Shown: positions 17,901-26,982, counted from the first letter of the stretch. The stretch: DNA of 45,230 bases from Candidatus Elulimicrobium sp. (GCA_020720815.1 DYNY01000001.1:29304-74533), one strand, 5' to 3'. Notes: generated by a model not told the origin, from the letters alone. A program made the numbers and translations.

Positions 17901-19464
17901 TGAGTTAGACGAGTCTTTAGCCTTTACTGATTTAGAAGTTGAGAGAACGAAATTAAGACAAAAAGTATACGCTGTTGGGGCGGCCGTAGCATTCGGTGGG
18001 GCAACTAATGTAGGAGCCTCATTAGTTGATACTATTTCTTTGAACGAGGTGACACCAGGTTCTTCTGGTGAGACAAGCACTATAACTGGGGATATATCAG
18101 CGGAGGAGGCACCTATTTTAGTTGATGAGAAACGGGTATCAGAAATACAGGAAAGTGTGAGAAAGATTAATGAAGCGGTAGCCAAAGATAATGCTAGATT
18201 AGCAATTGAAAGGATGGGTGTTAGTTATAAACCTACCGGTCCGCTTAATAATGAAGTCCCGTTAAATTTGGAAGTCACACCGCAGACACTTTTGCAGATG
18301 AGTGGTGTCAAAGTACCCCATTATTCTCTAAATGGTGAGTTACTTTCTCAAACGACAGTTTCAAATATAAGATTGCAAGGAGCTAATACCGAGGCTTTAT
18401 TAGAGACTACTTTACCTCAAGCAAAAGTCATAGAAATCTATTCACATTTAAATTATAAGATCAATGACTTACTCTCAGCCCGACCAAATTTTTCTCAAGT
18501 TGAATTAGAGAAGGAGTTATTTAATGAACTGCAAAATATTTATGGTGGTGAAGAATGGTGGAGATCTGCCAAAATAAATGAAGTCAAGATTGGTTTGATA
18601 GAAGTTGTAAGACCCAATGTTGCTATACCAACTTCTGAGTCTGGAAACTTAACCGCTGATGTTGGTCCAGAAGACTCAATCCCTCCAGGTGAGGCAGTTA
18701 CTGCGGGTCGTACCCTGGTGGGAGATAACCCACAAGGTAAAAGTAATACACCATTGATTGACCAACCAGATTCATTCTTAGGAAAGGAACCAATCATCTA
18801 TACTCGCTCGGGTGGTTTGTCTATAGATGCTGACAATGAAGTTCGCTCAGTACCAATTTTAAAAAATACTTTTGTTGAATACAATCCGACCGAGTCTATT
18901 AATGCAGAAGCGATGTCGACTAAAGAAATCAATCACTGGCCATTAGAACGAACAGAGTCTAGGTTAGTACCACCAGATCCTGATCTTTATACTAATAATG
19001 GTAATTATACCGAATCACGAGAATTTAAAACTTATTTAAATTCAGAATACGGTAGTGTTGAAAGATTTAATAAAATTCTACTAAATCAGGCTTTGGCAGT
19101 AGAAGATGATACTTATGATATGTTTAATAAGTGGCTAAATGAATATCAAAGTCCATATAAGATGAGTTTGGCGAAGATGACTATTGGGGATCTTAAAGAG
19201 GCTTTTGGTGGGCCAGAGCTTGGAAGTAGAGTGGTAGAGGTGGACTCTACAGGTTTACCAAAGCAATACAATACTGAAGCTATCAGACAGTATGCTTCAA
19301 CTAATAATTTTAATTATGAGACAGTACGTAAATGGCTAGTTACTCTGGAAGACTTAAAGCACGAATTCCCGCATCAGAATGGAACCACACTAGAAGATTT
19401 ATTTGCCCGATCGCTTATTAAAGCCGATTTATTAGCCCTCAAGATGGAAGGGATAAGTGTTTAG
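14995..19464 (+). CDS. Giant orphan protein (1489 aa) with an internal Gly/Ala-rich membrane segment
   Basis: Single uninterrupted ORF; charged, partly coiled-coil-like N-terminal two thirds; membrane-like WLGFGIASGTGAVAGGALLAGFNMARGGISTFGGAAAAAGIY; 9 bp gap from the upstream ATPase. Confidence 0.8.
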   Translation: MYDEEKFKPIRRHARETGIEDPFVDIIDGARQIENSSNEILRSLQAIPSDYLDSVEDLVTRFNVAFFAIKITLVKLLEKNEVNEKNLDKANDLLEELKELKNQIDTKLIESVETNPATGLGDELAVLPTGEVIKSEEISKKFTTEKVEYWHEIAKEYKFGRSFIDDDGSLLPLVDNLKEARSVLIDVGYGEGKSILPSHQRRLDGFRLRIEHLYNDLRRLDSKSSLTRESRERERIKLYSFIEEEYEHLGEYIAYQIEHSPIFPVSQDTIDLATSPQSIEDEPVLVTFTQHIDNVVAGDGLKDVVDTVVDPVIKPDLSNVPTLDVNDIVHDPLITPGPFKGIGNSDALRNTPNLTGVVDNLLDSKKDIEEIDYQFVFFQANLMRVVSVLSGIGLSSNPDLEMAEKLISDYKNFDTDTLQTLVNKSEYLLKFKDLLEKIRLVKIKGDNDGEIHFARIIELDDDQVLVERISSPGSKITAQWVTLAELKELNSSDISVVDAVNDLPVTASDATIADNIPITTDTGLDNMPVDDNDPVTADVLSSIDDVTATSEASVVEVELTTDEALVKEKESYYSLRDSIYKKHLGLKYYYELDRAEIHIQMIDYVILKYKDNDSIREQKIKANVEALAKINARLALGLQEITLEPDVTQLEMTSSDILDSEILRGATVNFADLENSDEELEIATPQATKTPVVSEKVEPSYLDLVADDPLMKATLLEEQKAKWREGVGLSPERQMDTVLFSEREKMRGEYAKERTLAIELRSKFKEAETNYQTRLKEFYENRSIFNRASGAIRTLFGSKPKLPLELVKLQTIQKYIKEQYALQLRDAWVKRAGAFVGNKVLDEAKPSIKKAFAEKFVLEPRSKLLEVQAEAYEKVAQNSKFKPIMSFVRKHRTALRWLGFGIASGTGAVAGGALLAGFNMARGGISTFGGAAAAAGIYKLKQKGVNEAISNINLEKEKVENEFTLAKLNELDESLAFTDLEVERTKLRQKVYAVGAAVAFGGATNVGASLVDTISLNEVTPGSSGETSTITGDISAEEAPILVDEKRVSEIQESVRKINEAVAKDNARLAIERMGVSYKPTGPLNNEVPLNLEVTPQTLLQMSGVKVPHYSLNGELLSQTTVSNIRLQGANTEALLETTLPQAKVIEIYSHLNYKINDLLSARPNFSQVELEKELFNELQNIYGGEEWWRSAKINEVKIGLIEVVRPNVAIPTSESGNLTADVGPEDSIPPGEAVTAGRTLVGDNPQGKSNTPLIDQPDSFLGKEPIIYTRSGGLSIDADNEVRSVPILKNTFVEYNPTESINAEAMSTKEINHWPLERTESRLVPPDPDLYTNNGNYTESREFKTYLNSEYGSVERFNKILLNQALAVEDDTYDMFNKWLNEYQSPYKMSLAKMTIGDLKEAFGGPELGSRVVEVDSTGLPKQYNTEAIRQYASTNNFNYETVRKWLVTLEDLKHEFPHQNGTTLEDLFARSLIKADLLALKMEGISV

Positions 19465-19475
19465 TTTTAATTAAA

Positions 19476-19754
19476 ATGATAAATATTAATCAGACAACTG
19501 ACGATTCGGCCACAGCAGAGGAAGAGACGTATGCTGAGGAATTAGGCACGATAGTCTTTCAAAGTGCTCTAATGCAATATTTGGTTTCTGAAGATGAGTC
19601 ACAGGCCGCAGCCTTTAATGCCTTTATTGAATCTCACGTTGAAACGGATTCTTTTCTTGAAGATTTATGCAATGAATATCCTGAATTTGAAAAACTGTTA
19701 CGTGAGGAAATGCTATTACTGCAAAAAGAATTAGCAGAGATTGTTCCAGATTAA
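19476..19754 (+). CDS. Hypothetical small acidic protein
   Basis: 92-aa ORF tightly downstream of the giant ORF; strongly acidic. Confidence 0.6.
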   Translation: MININQTTDDSATAEEETYAEELGTIVFQSALMQYLVSEDESQAAAFNAFIESHVETDSFLEDLCNEYPEFEKLLREEMLLLQKELAEIVPD

Positions 19755-19825
19755 TTTAGTTAATACACAGCTACAAGATGCTTACTACTTCTTTAGTTTC
19801 CGGTAGATGTTATTATGAGTAAGTT

Positions 19826-21232
19826 ATGTCTCAAGATAGTTCTTTAGTCGGTGCCTTTGATTTAAACTCTCAGACTGGAGTGATGTCTATTTTGGCTTCG
19901 ATTCGTGGTAGTAAACTTTTAGCTCCGGAAAAAAATGAGCTTCGAGATTTAGTATTTCTTTATACTAATGGTGGTGGTGATGCATCGGTGCGGATTGCTT
20001 TGGAACAAAAATTAGCTACTTATCAAATTGTTCCGATACAAGTAATGCCATCTATTCAGACCGGCCCAGTTTTACCGTTTGGTAGTTATCGACCAACGCC
20101 GACTTTTAGAAAGACGCCTCAAGTTGCGACTACACCTACACCAGTAGTTGCTCCGGCTATACCAGTTGTAAATGTCCCACCAGTAGCATCAGTTATTGCA
20201 ACACCGGTGGCTTCACAACCTCAGCCAGCACCAGTAACTCCTTTGCCTGGAGCAGGTCAAGCACCAGTACCAGTGAATGGAGAAATAAACTACATTGAGC
20301 GAATCCGACAGATTAAGACAGCGGTAAATAGTAAAGTTGGTAATCCGGTTAATTTAGTTGATATCAACAATGAAGTCGGGCGTGAGTACATGAATGCGTT
20401 ATTGGAAGCCATGAAAAAGCTTAGTAGTGGGGCAGTTAGTGAAATGGAACCAGCGATGAAACGTCTTGAGACGGCCTATATAGCGGTCGAAGTAGCTATT
20501 GCTGGACACAACAAGACAGAATCAACCAATCCTGCAATTGTTGCACCAGTTATTGCTACGATGGAGCCAATAATAATACCAACTCCGGTCAGGCAAATGC
20601 CTGTGTCTGCGCCAATAATAGAAAAAGAAATACCACCACCAACTACAGTTACAATGCAAGATTTGCCAGCAAGACCACTACCGCCTGTACCAGAGGTAGT
20701 GACGTCTGTACCGACACCGCAATCAGTTGAAGAAATATCTGTGCCCGAAACCCTAGTACCTGACGATGTACCTTTGCCGCCAGTAGCAGAACCGTCTGAG
20801 CCAGTATTAGAACCAATGTCGTTTGCTTTAGTTGACCGACAAAAAATTCTCACTCCACATGATTTACCGGAGGTTTTCGGGGTCCCTATTGGCGAAAATG
20901 TAGATCCGTTATCCACTAAGGATGTTGATGATGGGCTTAACCAGTTGCTTGGAGATTGGGCACTATTTAAGAAGAGTGGTTTGTTTGGTACGGGTCCTAA
21001 AGGTCGTGAACACCCACTCTTTAAAAAGATTGCTGGTTTGCAAGTACCACTACTACTAGCTGGACGGTTTGATGGTGCAACACAAGAAATAAGACAAAGT
21101 ATTACTGATTATATGAATGGTTGGCGTTATGAGCAGGGAATCATCTATCAACCAGGCGAGACATTTGAGAAATATCTAAGAAGAGTAATAAAACATATAA
21201 TTGATTTGCAAAAAAAGCACAAACAGCCATAA
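19826..21232 (+). CDS. Hypothetical protein with Pro/Val/Thr-rich linkers and a conserved-looking C-terminal domain
   Basis: 468-aa ORF; linkers such as PTPVVAPAIPVVNVPPVASVIATPVASQPQPAPVTPLPG; globular C-term (DLPEVFGVPIGENVDPLSTKDVDDGLNQLLGDWALFKKSGLFGTGPKG). Confidence 0.7.
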   Translation: MSQDSSLVGAFDLNSQTGVMSILASIRGSKLLAPEKNELRDLVFLYTNGGGDASVRIALEQKLATYQIVPIQVMPSIQTGPVLPFGSYRPTPTFRKTPQVATTPTPVVAPAIPVVNVPPVASVIATPVASQPQPAPVTPLPGAGQAPVPVNGEINYIERIRQIKTAVNSKVGNPVNLVDINNEVGREYMNALLEAMKKLSSGAVSEMEPAMKRLETAYIAVEVAIAGHNKTESTNPAIVAPVIATMEPIIIPTPVRQMPVSAPIIEKEIPPPTTVTMQDLPARPLPPVPEVVTSVPTPQSVEEISVPETLVPDDVPLPPVAEPSEPVLEPMSFALVDRQKILTPHDLPEVFGVPIGENVDPLSTKDVDDGLNQLLGDWALFKKSGLFGTGPKGREHPLFKKIAGLQVPLLLAGRFDGATQEIRQSITDYMNGWRYEQGIIYQPGETFEKYLRRVIKHIIDLQKKHKQP

Positions 21233-21239
21233 TGAGCCA

Positions 21240-21869
21240 ATGCTAAGTGAGCATCATGCACAGCTCTTGCGAGTTTTAAATATAGCCATTGTAAAACCGC
21301 TTGAATATTATGGTGATGTATCTGATGTTGAAGTTGAGGAATTACAGTTTTCTAGTATTGGTATAGATGAAGTAAGAAGGATTACTTTGATGGCAAGTTC
21401 ACGTCCTTTGGTAGCGAATTTTAGACTACTGGTAGTGGTAACTCCAACAATAACTTTTGAAGCCCAACAGGCCTTATTAAAAATTCTTGAAGAGCCACCG
21501 CAAACAACCAGGTTTTTATTTGTAGTACCTTGGGACTTTGTAATGTTGCCCACCTTAACCTCGCGGTTTCAGGTTATTAACAATTTCACGATCGAAATAG
21601 AAAATCAGTCTTTTATTGCCTTTTGGCAATTATCTTACAGTGATAGGTTGGCCGAAATTACTAAGAGGATAAACAAAAAAGATTCAATTTGGATAATGGA
21701 AGTTCGTCATGGTTTGGTAGTCTACTTAAAGAATGAAGTAGGCCTTTTACCAATAATTAAACTTCGTACTCTTAATATGATTATGGAGAAGTTAGGTGCT
21801 CGTGGATCTTCCAACAAAATGCTATTAGAAGAGTTGGCCCTTACATTGCCAACAATACCTAGTGCATAA
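21240..21869 (+). CDS. DNA polymerase III delta'-like (HolB-like) protein, shortened
   Basis: LLVVVTPTITFEAQQALLKILEEPPQTTRFLFVVPWDFVMLPTLTSRFQVI matches the clamp-loader core; internal ATG at 21240 preferred over the 21201 start, which overlaps the upstream gene. Confidence 0.75.
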   Translation: MLSEHHAQLLRVLNIAIVKPLEYYGDVSDVEVEELQFSSIGIDEVRRITLMASSRPLVANFRLLVVVTPTITFEAQQALLKILEEPPQTTRFLFVVPWDFVMLPTLTSRFQVINNFTIEIENQSFIAFWQLSYSDRLAEITKRINKKDSIWIMEVRHGLVVYLKNEVGLLPIIKLRTLNMIMEKLGARGSSNKMLLEELALTLPTIPSA

Positions 21870-21915
21870 AAGTTAAGAGATGATACACTTACAACATATA
21901 TATAATGATAGAAAC

Positions 21916-22458
21916 ATGAGTCTTGATATTTCAAAACGGTTGCAGGATATAAATGAATGGCTACAAAAAGAGTACGCTGGGATAAGAACCGGACAAGCTA
22001 ATCCAGGTTTGTTAGATGGTGTAAAAATTGAGTCTTATGGAGCAAGAGTTTCGCTTCAGCAAGTTGGCTCGGTCGGGATTGAAGATGCTAGAACCCTCCG
22101 GGTATCTCTTTGGGATAGTAGTCAGGTGGCTTCGGTAGAAAAAGCAGTCAGAGAAGCTGATTTAGGAGTGTCGGTCGTGAGTGACTCGTCAGGTTTACGT
22201 ATAATTTTTCCAGAACTTACAAGTGAACGTCGAGCTCAGTTGCTAAAGCTGGCTAAGACTAAACTTGAAGAGTCCCGAGTGTCAGTACGCTCAGTGCGGG
22301 ATGATTCCATGAAGGAATTAGAGAGACAGTTTAAAGCTAGTGAAATTGGTGAAGACGAAAAATTCGCCCAAAAAGATAAGATTCAAAAATTAGTTGAAGA
22401 TACAAACACTAAATTAGAAAGTTTATTTAATAAAAAAGAGAGAGAACTACAACAATAA
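21916..22458 (+). CDS. frr: Ribosome recycling factor
   Basis: LQKEYAGIRTGQANPGLLDGVKIESYG; LTSERRAQLLKLAKTKLEESRVSVRSVRDDSMKEL; KLVEDTNTKLESLFNKKEREL. Confidence 0.95.
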   Translation: MSLDISKRLQDINEWLQKEYAGIRTGQANPGLLDGVKIESYGARVSLQQVGSVGIEDARTLRVSLWDSSQVASVEKAVREADLGVSVVSDSSGLRIIFPELTSERRAQLLKLAKTKLEESRVSVRSVRDDSMKELERQFKASEIGEDEKFAQKDKIQKLVEDTNTKLESLFNKKERELQQ

Positions 22459-22464
22459 TTATTT

Positions 22465-23553
22465 ATGTCTATAATCCTTTTCTTTCTCGTTCTGTTTGTA
22501 TTGATTTTGGTTCATGAGTGGGGACATTTTATTGTTGCCAAGAAAACTGGGATGCGGGTGGATGAATTTGCAATTGGCTTCCCCCCAAAGCTTTTTAGTG
22601 TTAAGAAAGGTGAGACTGAATATAGCTTCAACGCCTTGCCAATTGGTGGTTTTGTGCGAATTTTTGGTGAAAATTTGGATACTGCCAAAGATACGCTCGA
22701 TCAACCGCGTTCCTTTGCCGCTAGACCTAAGTGGGCTCAGGCCTTGGTCTTGGTGGCAGGAGTGACAATGAACGTTATTTTTGCTTGGTTTTTGTTTGCA
22801 ACAACGTTCATGCTAGGAGTACCGACTGCTATCGATGAGGCAATTGCTACGCCAGCCTCGGTTTTATATGTAAATAGTATTCTTCCCACTAGTCCACTTT
22901 ATGGTGTGGTACCAGCTGGAGCGAAGGTGCTTAGTCTGGCTAGTGCTGAAGAGACATTAGATAAACCGGTTCCATCCACTTTTACTGCTTTTGTGCAGAA
23001 ATATTCAACCGAAGAATTAACTTTGACTTATTTATTTTCAGGGGAAGAAAATACTATAGCTGTAAAACCAGTGACCGGTTTGTTTGTTGGTGAACCAGAG
23101 AAAGTGGCGATAGGGGTATCTTTGGCATTAGTGGAAGATGTGAAACAGTCGTTTGGAGACGCTTTAATTTCCGCTAGCGTGGCTACTTTTACAGGGCTTC
23201 GAGATATTACTGTTGGGCTATTTAATTTAATCGTTGACTCAATCAAGGGAGTAGCTGACTTTACTAAGGTGGCTGGTCCGGTTGGGATTGTGGGAATGGT
23301 GGGAGACGCCGCTAGTTTTGGACTCACTTCGCTTTTGACTTTTACCGCTTTGATATCATTAAACTTGGCTGTAATTAATTTACTCCCGATTCCGGCTCTT
23401 GATGGCGGACGTCTAGTTTTTGTGGCTATTGAAGCTATTACTCGAAAACCAATTAATCCTATCTGGGCTGGTCGGGTAAATTTAGTTGGTTTTGCTCTCT
23501 TGATGGTCTTGATGGTGGTAGTCACCTGGAACGATATTGCGCGACTATTCTAA
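22465..23553 (+). CDS. rseP: RIP zinc metalloprotease (RseP/site-2 protease, M50)
   Basis: VHEWGHFIVAKKTGMRVDEFAIGFPP; NLAVINLLPIPALDGGRLVF. Confidence 0.93.
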   Translation: MSIILFFLVLFVLILVHEWGHFIVAKKTGMRVDEFAIGFPPKLFSVKKGETEYSFNALPIGGFVRIFGENLDTAKDTLDQPRSFAARPKWAQALVLVAGVTMNVIFAWFLFATTFMLGVPTAIDEAIATPASVLYVNSILPTSPLYGVVPAGAKVLSLASAEETLDKPVPSTFTAFVQKYSTEELTLTYLFSGEENTIAVKPVTGLFVGEPEKVAIGVSLALVEDVKQSFGDALISASVATFTGLRDITVGLFNLIVDSIKGVADFTKVAGPVGIVGMVGDAASFGLTSLLTFTALISLNLAVINLLPIPALDGGRLVFVAIEAITRKPINPIWAGRVNLVGFALLMVLMVVVTWNDIARLF

Positions 23554-23589
23554 TTTTAAATTAGAATAATAATTTGTCTTCACTAAAAA

Positions 23590-23724
23590 TTAGCTATTCT
23601 TGTTCATTACAATAGCTAACCCTATTTGTTTTTTGACCCAAACCCGGTTTACCGCTAGAATGGGTTATTATTTAGGTAATACAAAGCTTCATAGGTCCAA
23701 AGCCTAGTGTAAGTCTTAGGCTTT
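23590..23724 (+). promoter_or_regulatory. Hairpin-rich leader of proS
   Basis: ttagctatt/aatagctaa (23590-23619) and aaagccta/taggcttt followed by a T-rich run (23699-23724) just before ATG 23730. Confidence 0.4.
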
Positions 23725-23729
23725 TGTTT

Positions 23730-24995
23730 ATGCGTCAATCACAACTTTTCACCAAAACTCGTCGCGAGGCTCCGGCTGATGAGCCATCAAAGAATGCTCA
23801 ACTTTTAATTCGGGCTGGTTTTGTTTATAAAGAAATGGCTGGTGTCTATGCCTACTTGCCACTTGGCCTTGCTGTAGTAGAGAAGATTAAGGCGATTGTT
23901 AGAGAAGAAATGAACGCGATTGGTGGTCAAGAGCTCATTATGACCGCCCTACAAAAAAAAGAGCTATGGGAAAAAACTGATCGTTGGGATGATGAAAAAG
24001 TTGATGTTTGGTTTAAGTCTGAACTCAAAGCTGGTGGTGAAGTTGGCTTTGGTTGGAGTCACGAAGAGCCGATTGGTGAGATGATGAAAAATTACATTAC
24101 TAGTTACAAAGACTTGCCTATCTATGTTTATCAATTTCAAACTAAACTAAGAAACGAGTTGCGGGCTAAGAGTGGGGTGATGCGTGGACGTGAGTTTGTG
24201 ATGAAGGATATGTATTCTTTTTGTTTAGGCCAAAAGGATCATGACGCCTTCTATAATGCCACTATTGAGGCCTATAAGCGTGTTTATGCTAGATTGGGGT
24301 TAGGGGAGGATACGTTTATCACCTTTGCCTCAGGCGGGGCCTTTACTCAGTTTAGTCACGAATTTCAAACTATTTGCGAGGCGGGTGAGGACGCTATTTA
24401 CATCAATCGGGAAAAGGGAATTGCGATTAATGAAGAAGTTTTAAATGACGAAACATTAGCCAGTCTTAAAGTAACAAAAGAGGAATTGACGCTAGTCAAG
24501 ACGGCGGAAGTGGGGAATATTTTTAACTTCGGTCGCCAAAAAGCTACCGACCTTGAGCTAACCTACAAAGCGGAAACGGGTGAAGATGTTGCTGTTTGGA
24601 TGGGTTCTTATGGTATCGGTGTAACTAGATTGGTCGGCGTAATAGTGGAAAAATTCTCAGACGAAAAAGGTATGGTCTGGCCCGTTTCAGTAGCCCCCTT
24701 TTACGTTCATTTAATCGGGCTTAATAATGAGGATAATGCAGTTAAAGACTGGGCGGATGGGTTATATGCTTCACTAAAAGAGCGCGGTATCTCCGTACTT
24801 TATGATGATCGTAACCTAAGAGCCGGCGAGAAGTTTGCGGATAGTGACCTGATTGGTATTCCTTATCGAATTGTTGCTAGTAAACGCGGCCAAGCGGAGG
24901 GTACTTTTGAGGTGGTGACAAGGGCAACTGGAGAAGTTAGACAACTAACAGAGGAAGAACTCTATGCTGATTTTGATGCTAGCTTAGATACGTAG
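23730..24995 (+). CDS. proS: Prolyl-tRNA synthetase, compact form apparently without the INS editing domain
   Basis: REAPADEPSKNAQLLIRAGFVYKEMAGVYAYLPLG; MRGREFVMKDMYSF; GSYGIGVTRLVGV; about 421 aa. Confidence 0.93.
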   Translation: MRQSQLFTKTRREAPADEPSKNAQLLIRAGFVYKEMAGVYAYLPLGLAVVEKIKAIVREEMNAIGGQELIMTALQKKELWEKTDRWDDEKVDVWFKSELKAGGEVGFGWSHEEPIGEMMKNYITSYKDLPIYVYQFQTKLRNELRAKSGVMRGREFVMKDMYSFCLGQKDHDAFYNATIEAYKRVYARLGLGEDTFITFASGGAFTQFSHEFQTICEAGEDAIYINREKGIAINEEVLNDETLASLKVTKEELTLVKTAEVGNIFNFGRQKATDLELTYKAETGEDVAVWMGSYGIGVTRLVGVIVEKFSDEKGMVWPVSVAPFYVHLIGLNNEDNAVKDWADGLYASLKERGISVLYDDRNLRAGEKFADSDLIGIPYRIVASKRGQAEGTFEVVTRATGEVRQLTEEELYADFDASLDT

Positions 24996-25010
24996 TACAA
25001 TGCGCTGTCA

Positions 25011-26084
25011 ATGAGCTTTTTTTCCCAACAACTAAATAAATTTGTCTCAGCTATTTCCACTGATATGGCTATTGACCTGGGAACAGCTAATACTTTGGTT
25101 TATGTAAGAGGCAAAGGGATTGTGCTGAATGAACCGACTATTGTGGCGATAAACAAAAAGACCGGGCAGTTGGTAGCTGTCGGTAATGAAGCAAAAGCTA
25201 TGCAAGGTCGAACACCGCAACATATAGAGGTAGTTAGGCCATTAGTGGATGGAGTGATTTCTGATTTTGAAGTTACGGAAGAAATGTTGGGTTATCTGAT
25301 AAATAAGGTGCATGGTGAAATGCGGTCTTTGATTGCGCCTAGGATGTTAATCGGGGTGCCATCAGGTATAACAAACGTCGAGATGCGTGCAGCGCGAGAT
25401 GCAGCTAAGAATGCCGGAGCACGCGATGTCTTTCTTATCGAAGAACCAATGGCGGCCGCGATTGGTTCTAAGCTACCAATCAGTAAGGCAATTGGAAGTA
25501 TGATTATTGATATTGGTGGTGGTACAACTGACATTGCTGTCATATCACTGAATGGTTTGGTAGTAGCCAAGAATCTACGAGTAGCTGGTGACCATCTAAA
25601 TGTTGCTATTGCTTCCTATGTGCGAGACCAGTTTAAGATTTATGTGGGTGAAAAGACAGCTGAGGATGCCAAGATTGCGCTAGCAGCTGTTCGGACTGAT
25701 GGTACTAGTAATGAAATGGTGGTTCGAGGACGTGATGTAATGACTGGTTTGCCACGGGAAGTAATTATTACAGCTGGTGATGTTCGTGACGCTGTCTCAA
25801 GTCAAGTAGAGACAATTGTTGAGGCGACCAGAGGAGTACTGGAAAAAACCCCACCGGAAGTTATGTCTGACATAATGCAACGAGGAATTAATCTTTGTGG
25901 TGGTGGTGCTCTTATACCAGGTCTATCTTCATTTTTAGAAGAAACATTACAGGTTCCAGTTATAGTCGTACCAGATCCTCTACGTGCAGTCGTACGTGGA
26001 GCTGGTATAGTTATAGAGAATCTTGAACAATATGAAGAAGTACTCATCGATAATGAGGAGGAACTATCGCCGTACCTCAACTAA
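25011..26084 (+). CDS. mreB: MreB rod-shape protein (paralogue 2)
   Basis: MAIDLGTANTLVYVRGKGIVLNEPTIVAI; IEEPMAAAIGS; MIIDIGGGTTDIAVISL; directly followed by mreC. Confidence 0.96.
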   Translation: MSFFSQQLNKFVSAISTDMAIDLGTANTLVYVRGKGIVLNEPTIVAINKKTGQLVAVGNEAKAMQGRTPQHIEVVRPLVDGVISDFEVTEEMLGYLINKVHGEMRSLIAPRMLIGVPSGITNVEMRAARDAAKNAGARDVFLIEEPMAAAIGSKLPISKAIGSMIIDIGGGTTDIAVISLNGLVVAKNLRVAGDHLNVAIASYVRDQFKIYVGEKTAEDAKIALAAVRTDGTSNEMVVRGRDVMTGLPREVIITAGDVRDAVSSQVETIVEATRGVLEKTPPEVMSDIMQRGINLCGGGALIPGLSSFLEETLQVPVIVVPDPLRAVVRGAGIVIENLEQYEEVLIDNEEELSPYLN

Positions 26085-26979
26085 ACCTTGGCGGGTTGGT
26101 TTTTTGGTGACGCTGGTGGTTTTGTTTATTGGTTTAATATTTCCGCAACTCATAGCCGGGTTATCATTCATTGCCCTTTACCCATTTCACACAATTTCTG
26201 TTTGGTATAAAAACAGTGAAGATGTATTCCCAAAATATTTGCGCAGCCGCTCAGAGTTGGCTGGTGAAATTGATGCACTGCAAGCAAAGATTGCTAATCA
26301 AACAGGAACACAGCTTTCAGTAAGGAGATTATTGGAAGAAAATATGCAACTTAGGGCCTTAGCTGAACTTGGTACGGTGGATGATCGACTGTTGGCTAAA
26401 GTAATTGTTCAGCCTAATCGCTTAAGTTATGACTTACTACAAATAGACAAGGGTAGTAATGACGGGGTCCAGGTTGGAGCGCCAGTTTATATTGGAATTG
26501 ACACTGCAATTGGTGTTGTCGTCCATACTTCACCTACTTATGCTTTTGTTGAATTAGTTACAACTCCGGGCTTTCTTTCAACAGCATATATTGTCGGTCC
26601 TAATATTTTCGCCCCCCTTGAAGGAGTGGGTGGTGGTGTAGCTAGAGTGAGTGTACCACAAGGAATAACTTTAACGGAAGGCAACTTGGTCTTGTTACCT
26701 AGTGTAACTAATGGCGTTTACGGAGAAATTGTTTCAATTGAAAACTTACCGACTCAACCGCAACAGTTTGGTTACGTGACACCACCATTGCCACTACAGG
26801 GTATACTTTATGTATCAGTTGATCGTTATATTCCGAGTGAGCGCAATGAAGCCGAAATTGATTTAGCGATAAAAGAGTCAGTGCAAAGTTATTTTCGTTT
26901 AAATAAGGTTGATTTATTTGCTACCACCACTAACTTAGGTACTACTACAGCGACAGATACAGGAGACATCATTGAATAA
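26053..26979 (+). CDS. mreC: Rod-shape protein MreC
   Basis: One N-terminal TM, coiled coil, LLAKVIVQPNRLSYDLLQIDKGSNDGVQVGAPVYIG; position after mreB. ATG at 26053 is a plausible start. Confidence 0.88.
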   Translation: MRRNYRRTSTKPWRVGFLVTLVVLFIGLIFPQLIAGLSFIALYPFHTISVWYKNSEDVFPKYLRSRSELAGEIDALQAKIANQTGTQLSVRRLLEENMQLRALAELGTVDDRLLAKVIVQPNRLSYDLLQIDKGSNDGVQVGAPVYIGIDTAIGVVVHTSPTYAFVELVTTPGFLSTAYIVGPNIFAPLEGVGGGVARVSVPQGITLTEGNLVLLPSVTNGVYGEIVSIENLPTQPQQFGYVTPPLPLQGILYVSVDRYIPSERNEAEIDLAIKESVQSYFRLNKVDLFATTTNLGTTTATDTGDIIE

Positions 26980-26982
26980 AAT

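Noticed and set aside
15759-18797. Several 85-126-aa minus-strand ORFs inside the giant gene
   Set aside because: Low-complexity Ser/Thr-rich antisense reading of an acidic protein; no independent start context.
20476-20916. 146-aa Gly/Thr/Ser-rich minus-strand ORF
   Set aside because: Antisense shadow of the Pro/Val/Thr-rich linker of ORF 19826..21232.
23554-23729. T-box riboswitch before proS
   Set aside because: No recognisable T-box sequence (e.g. AGGGTGGNACCGCG) or specifier stem.
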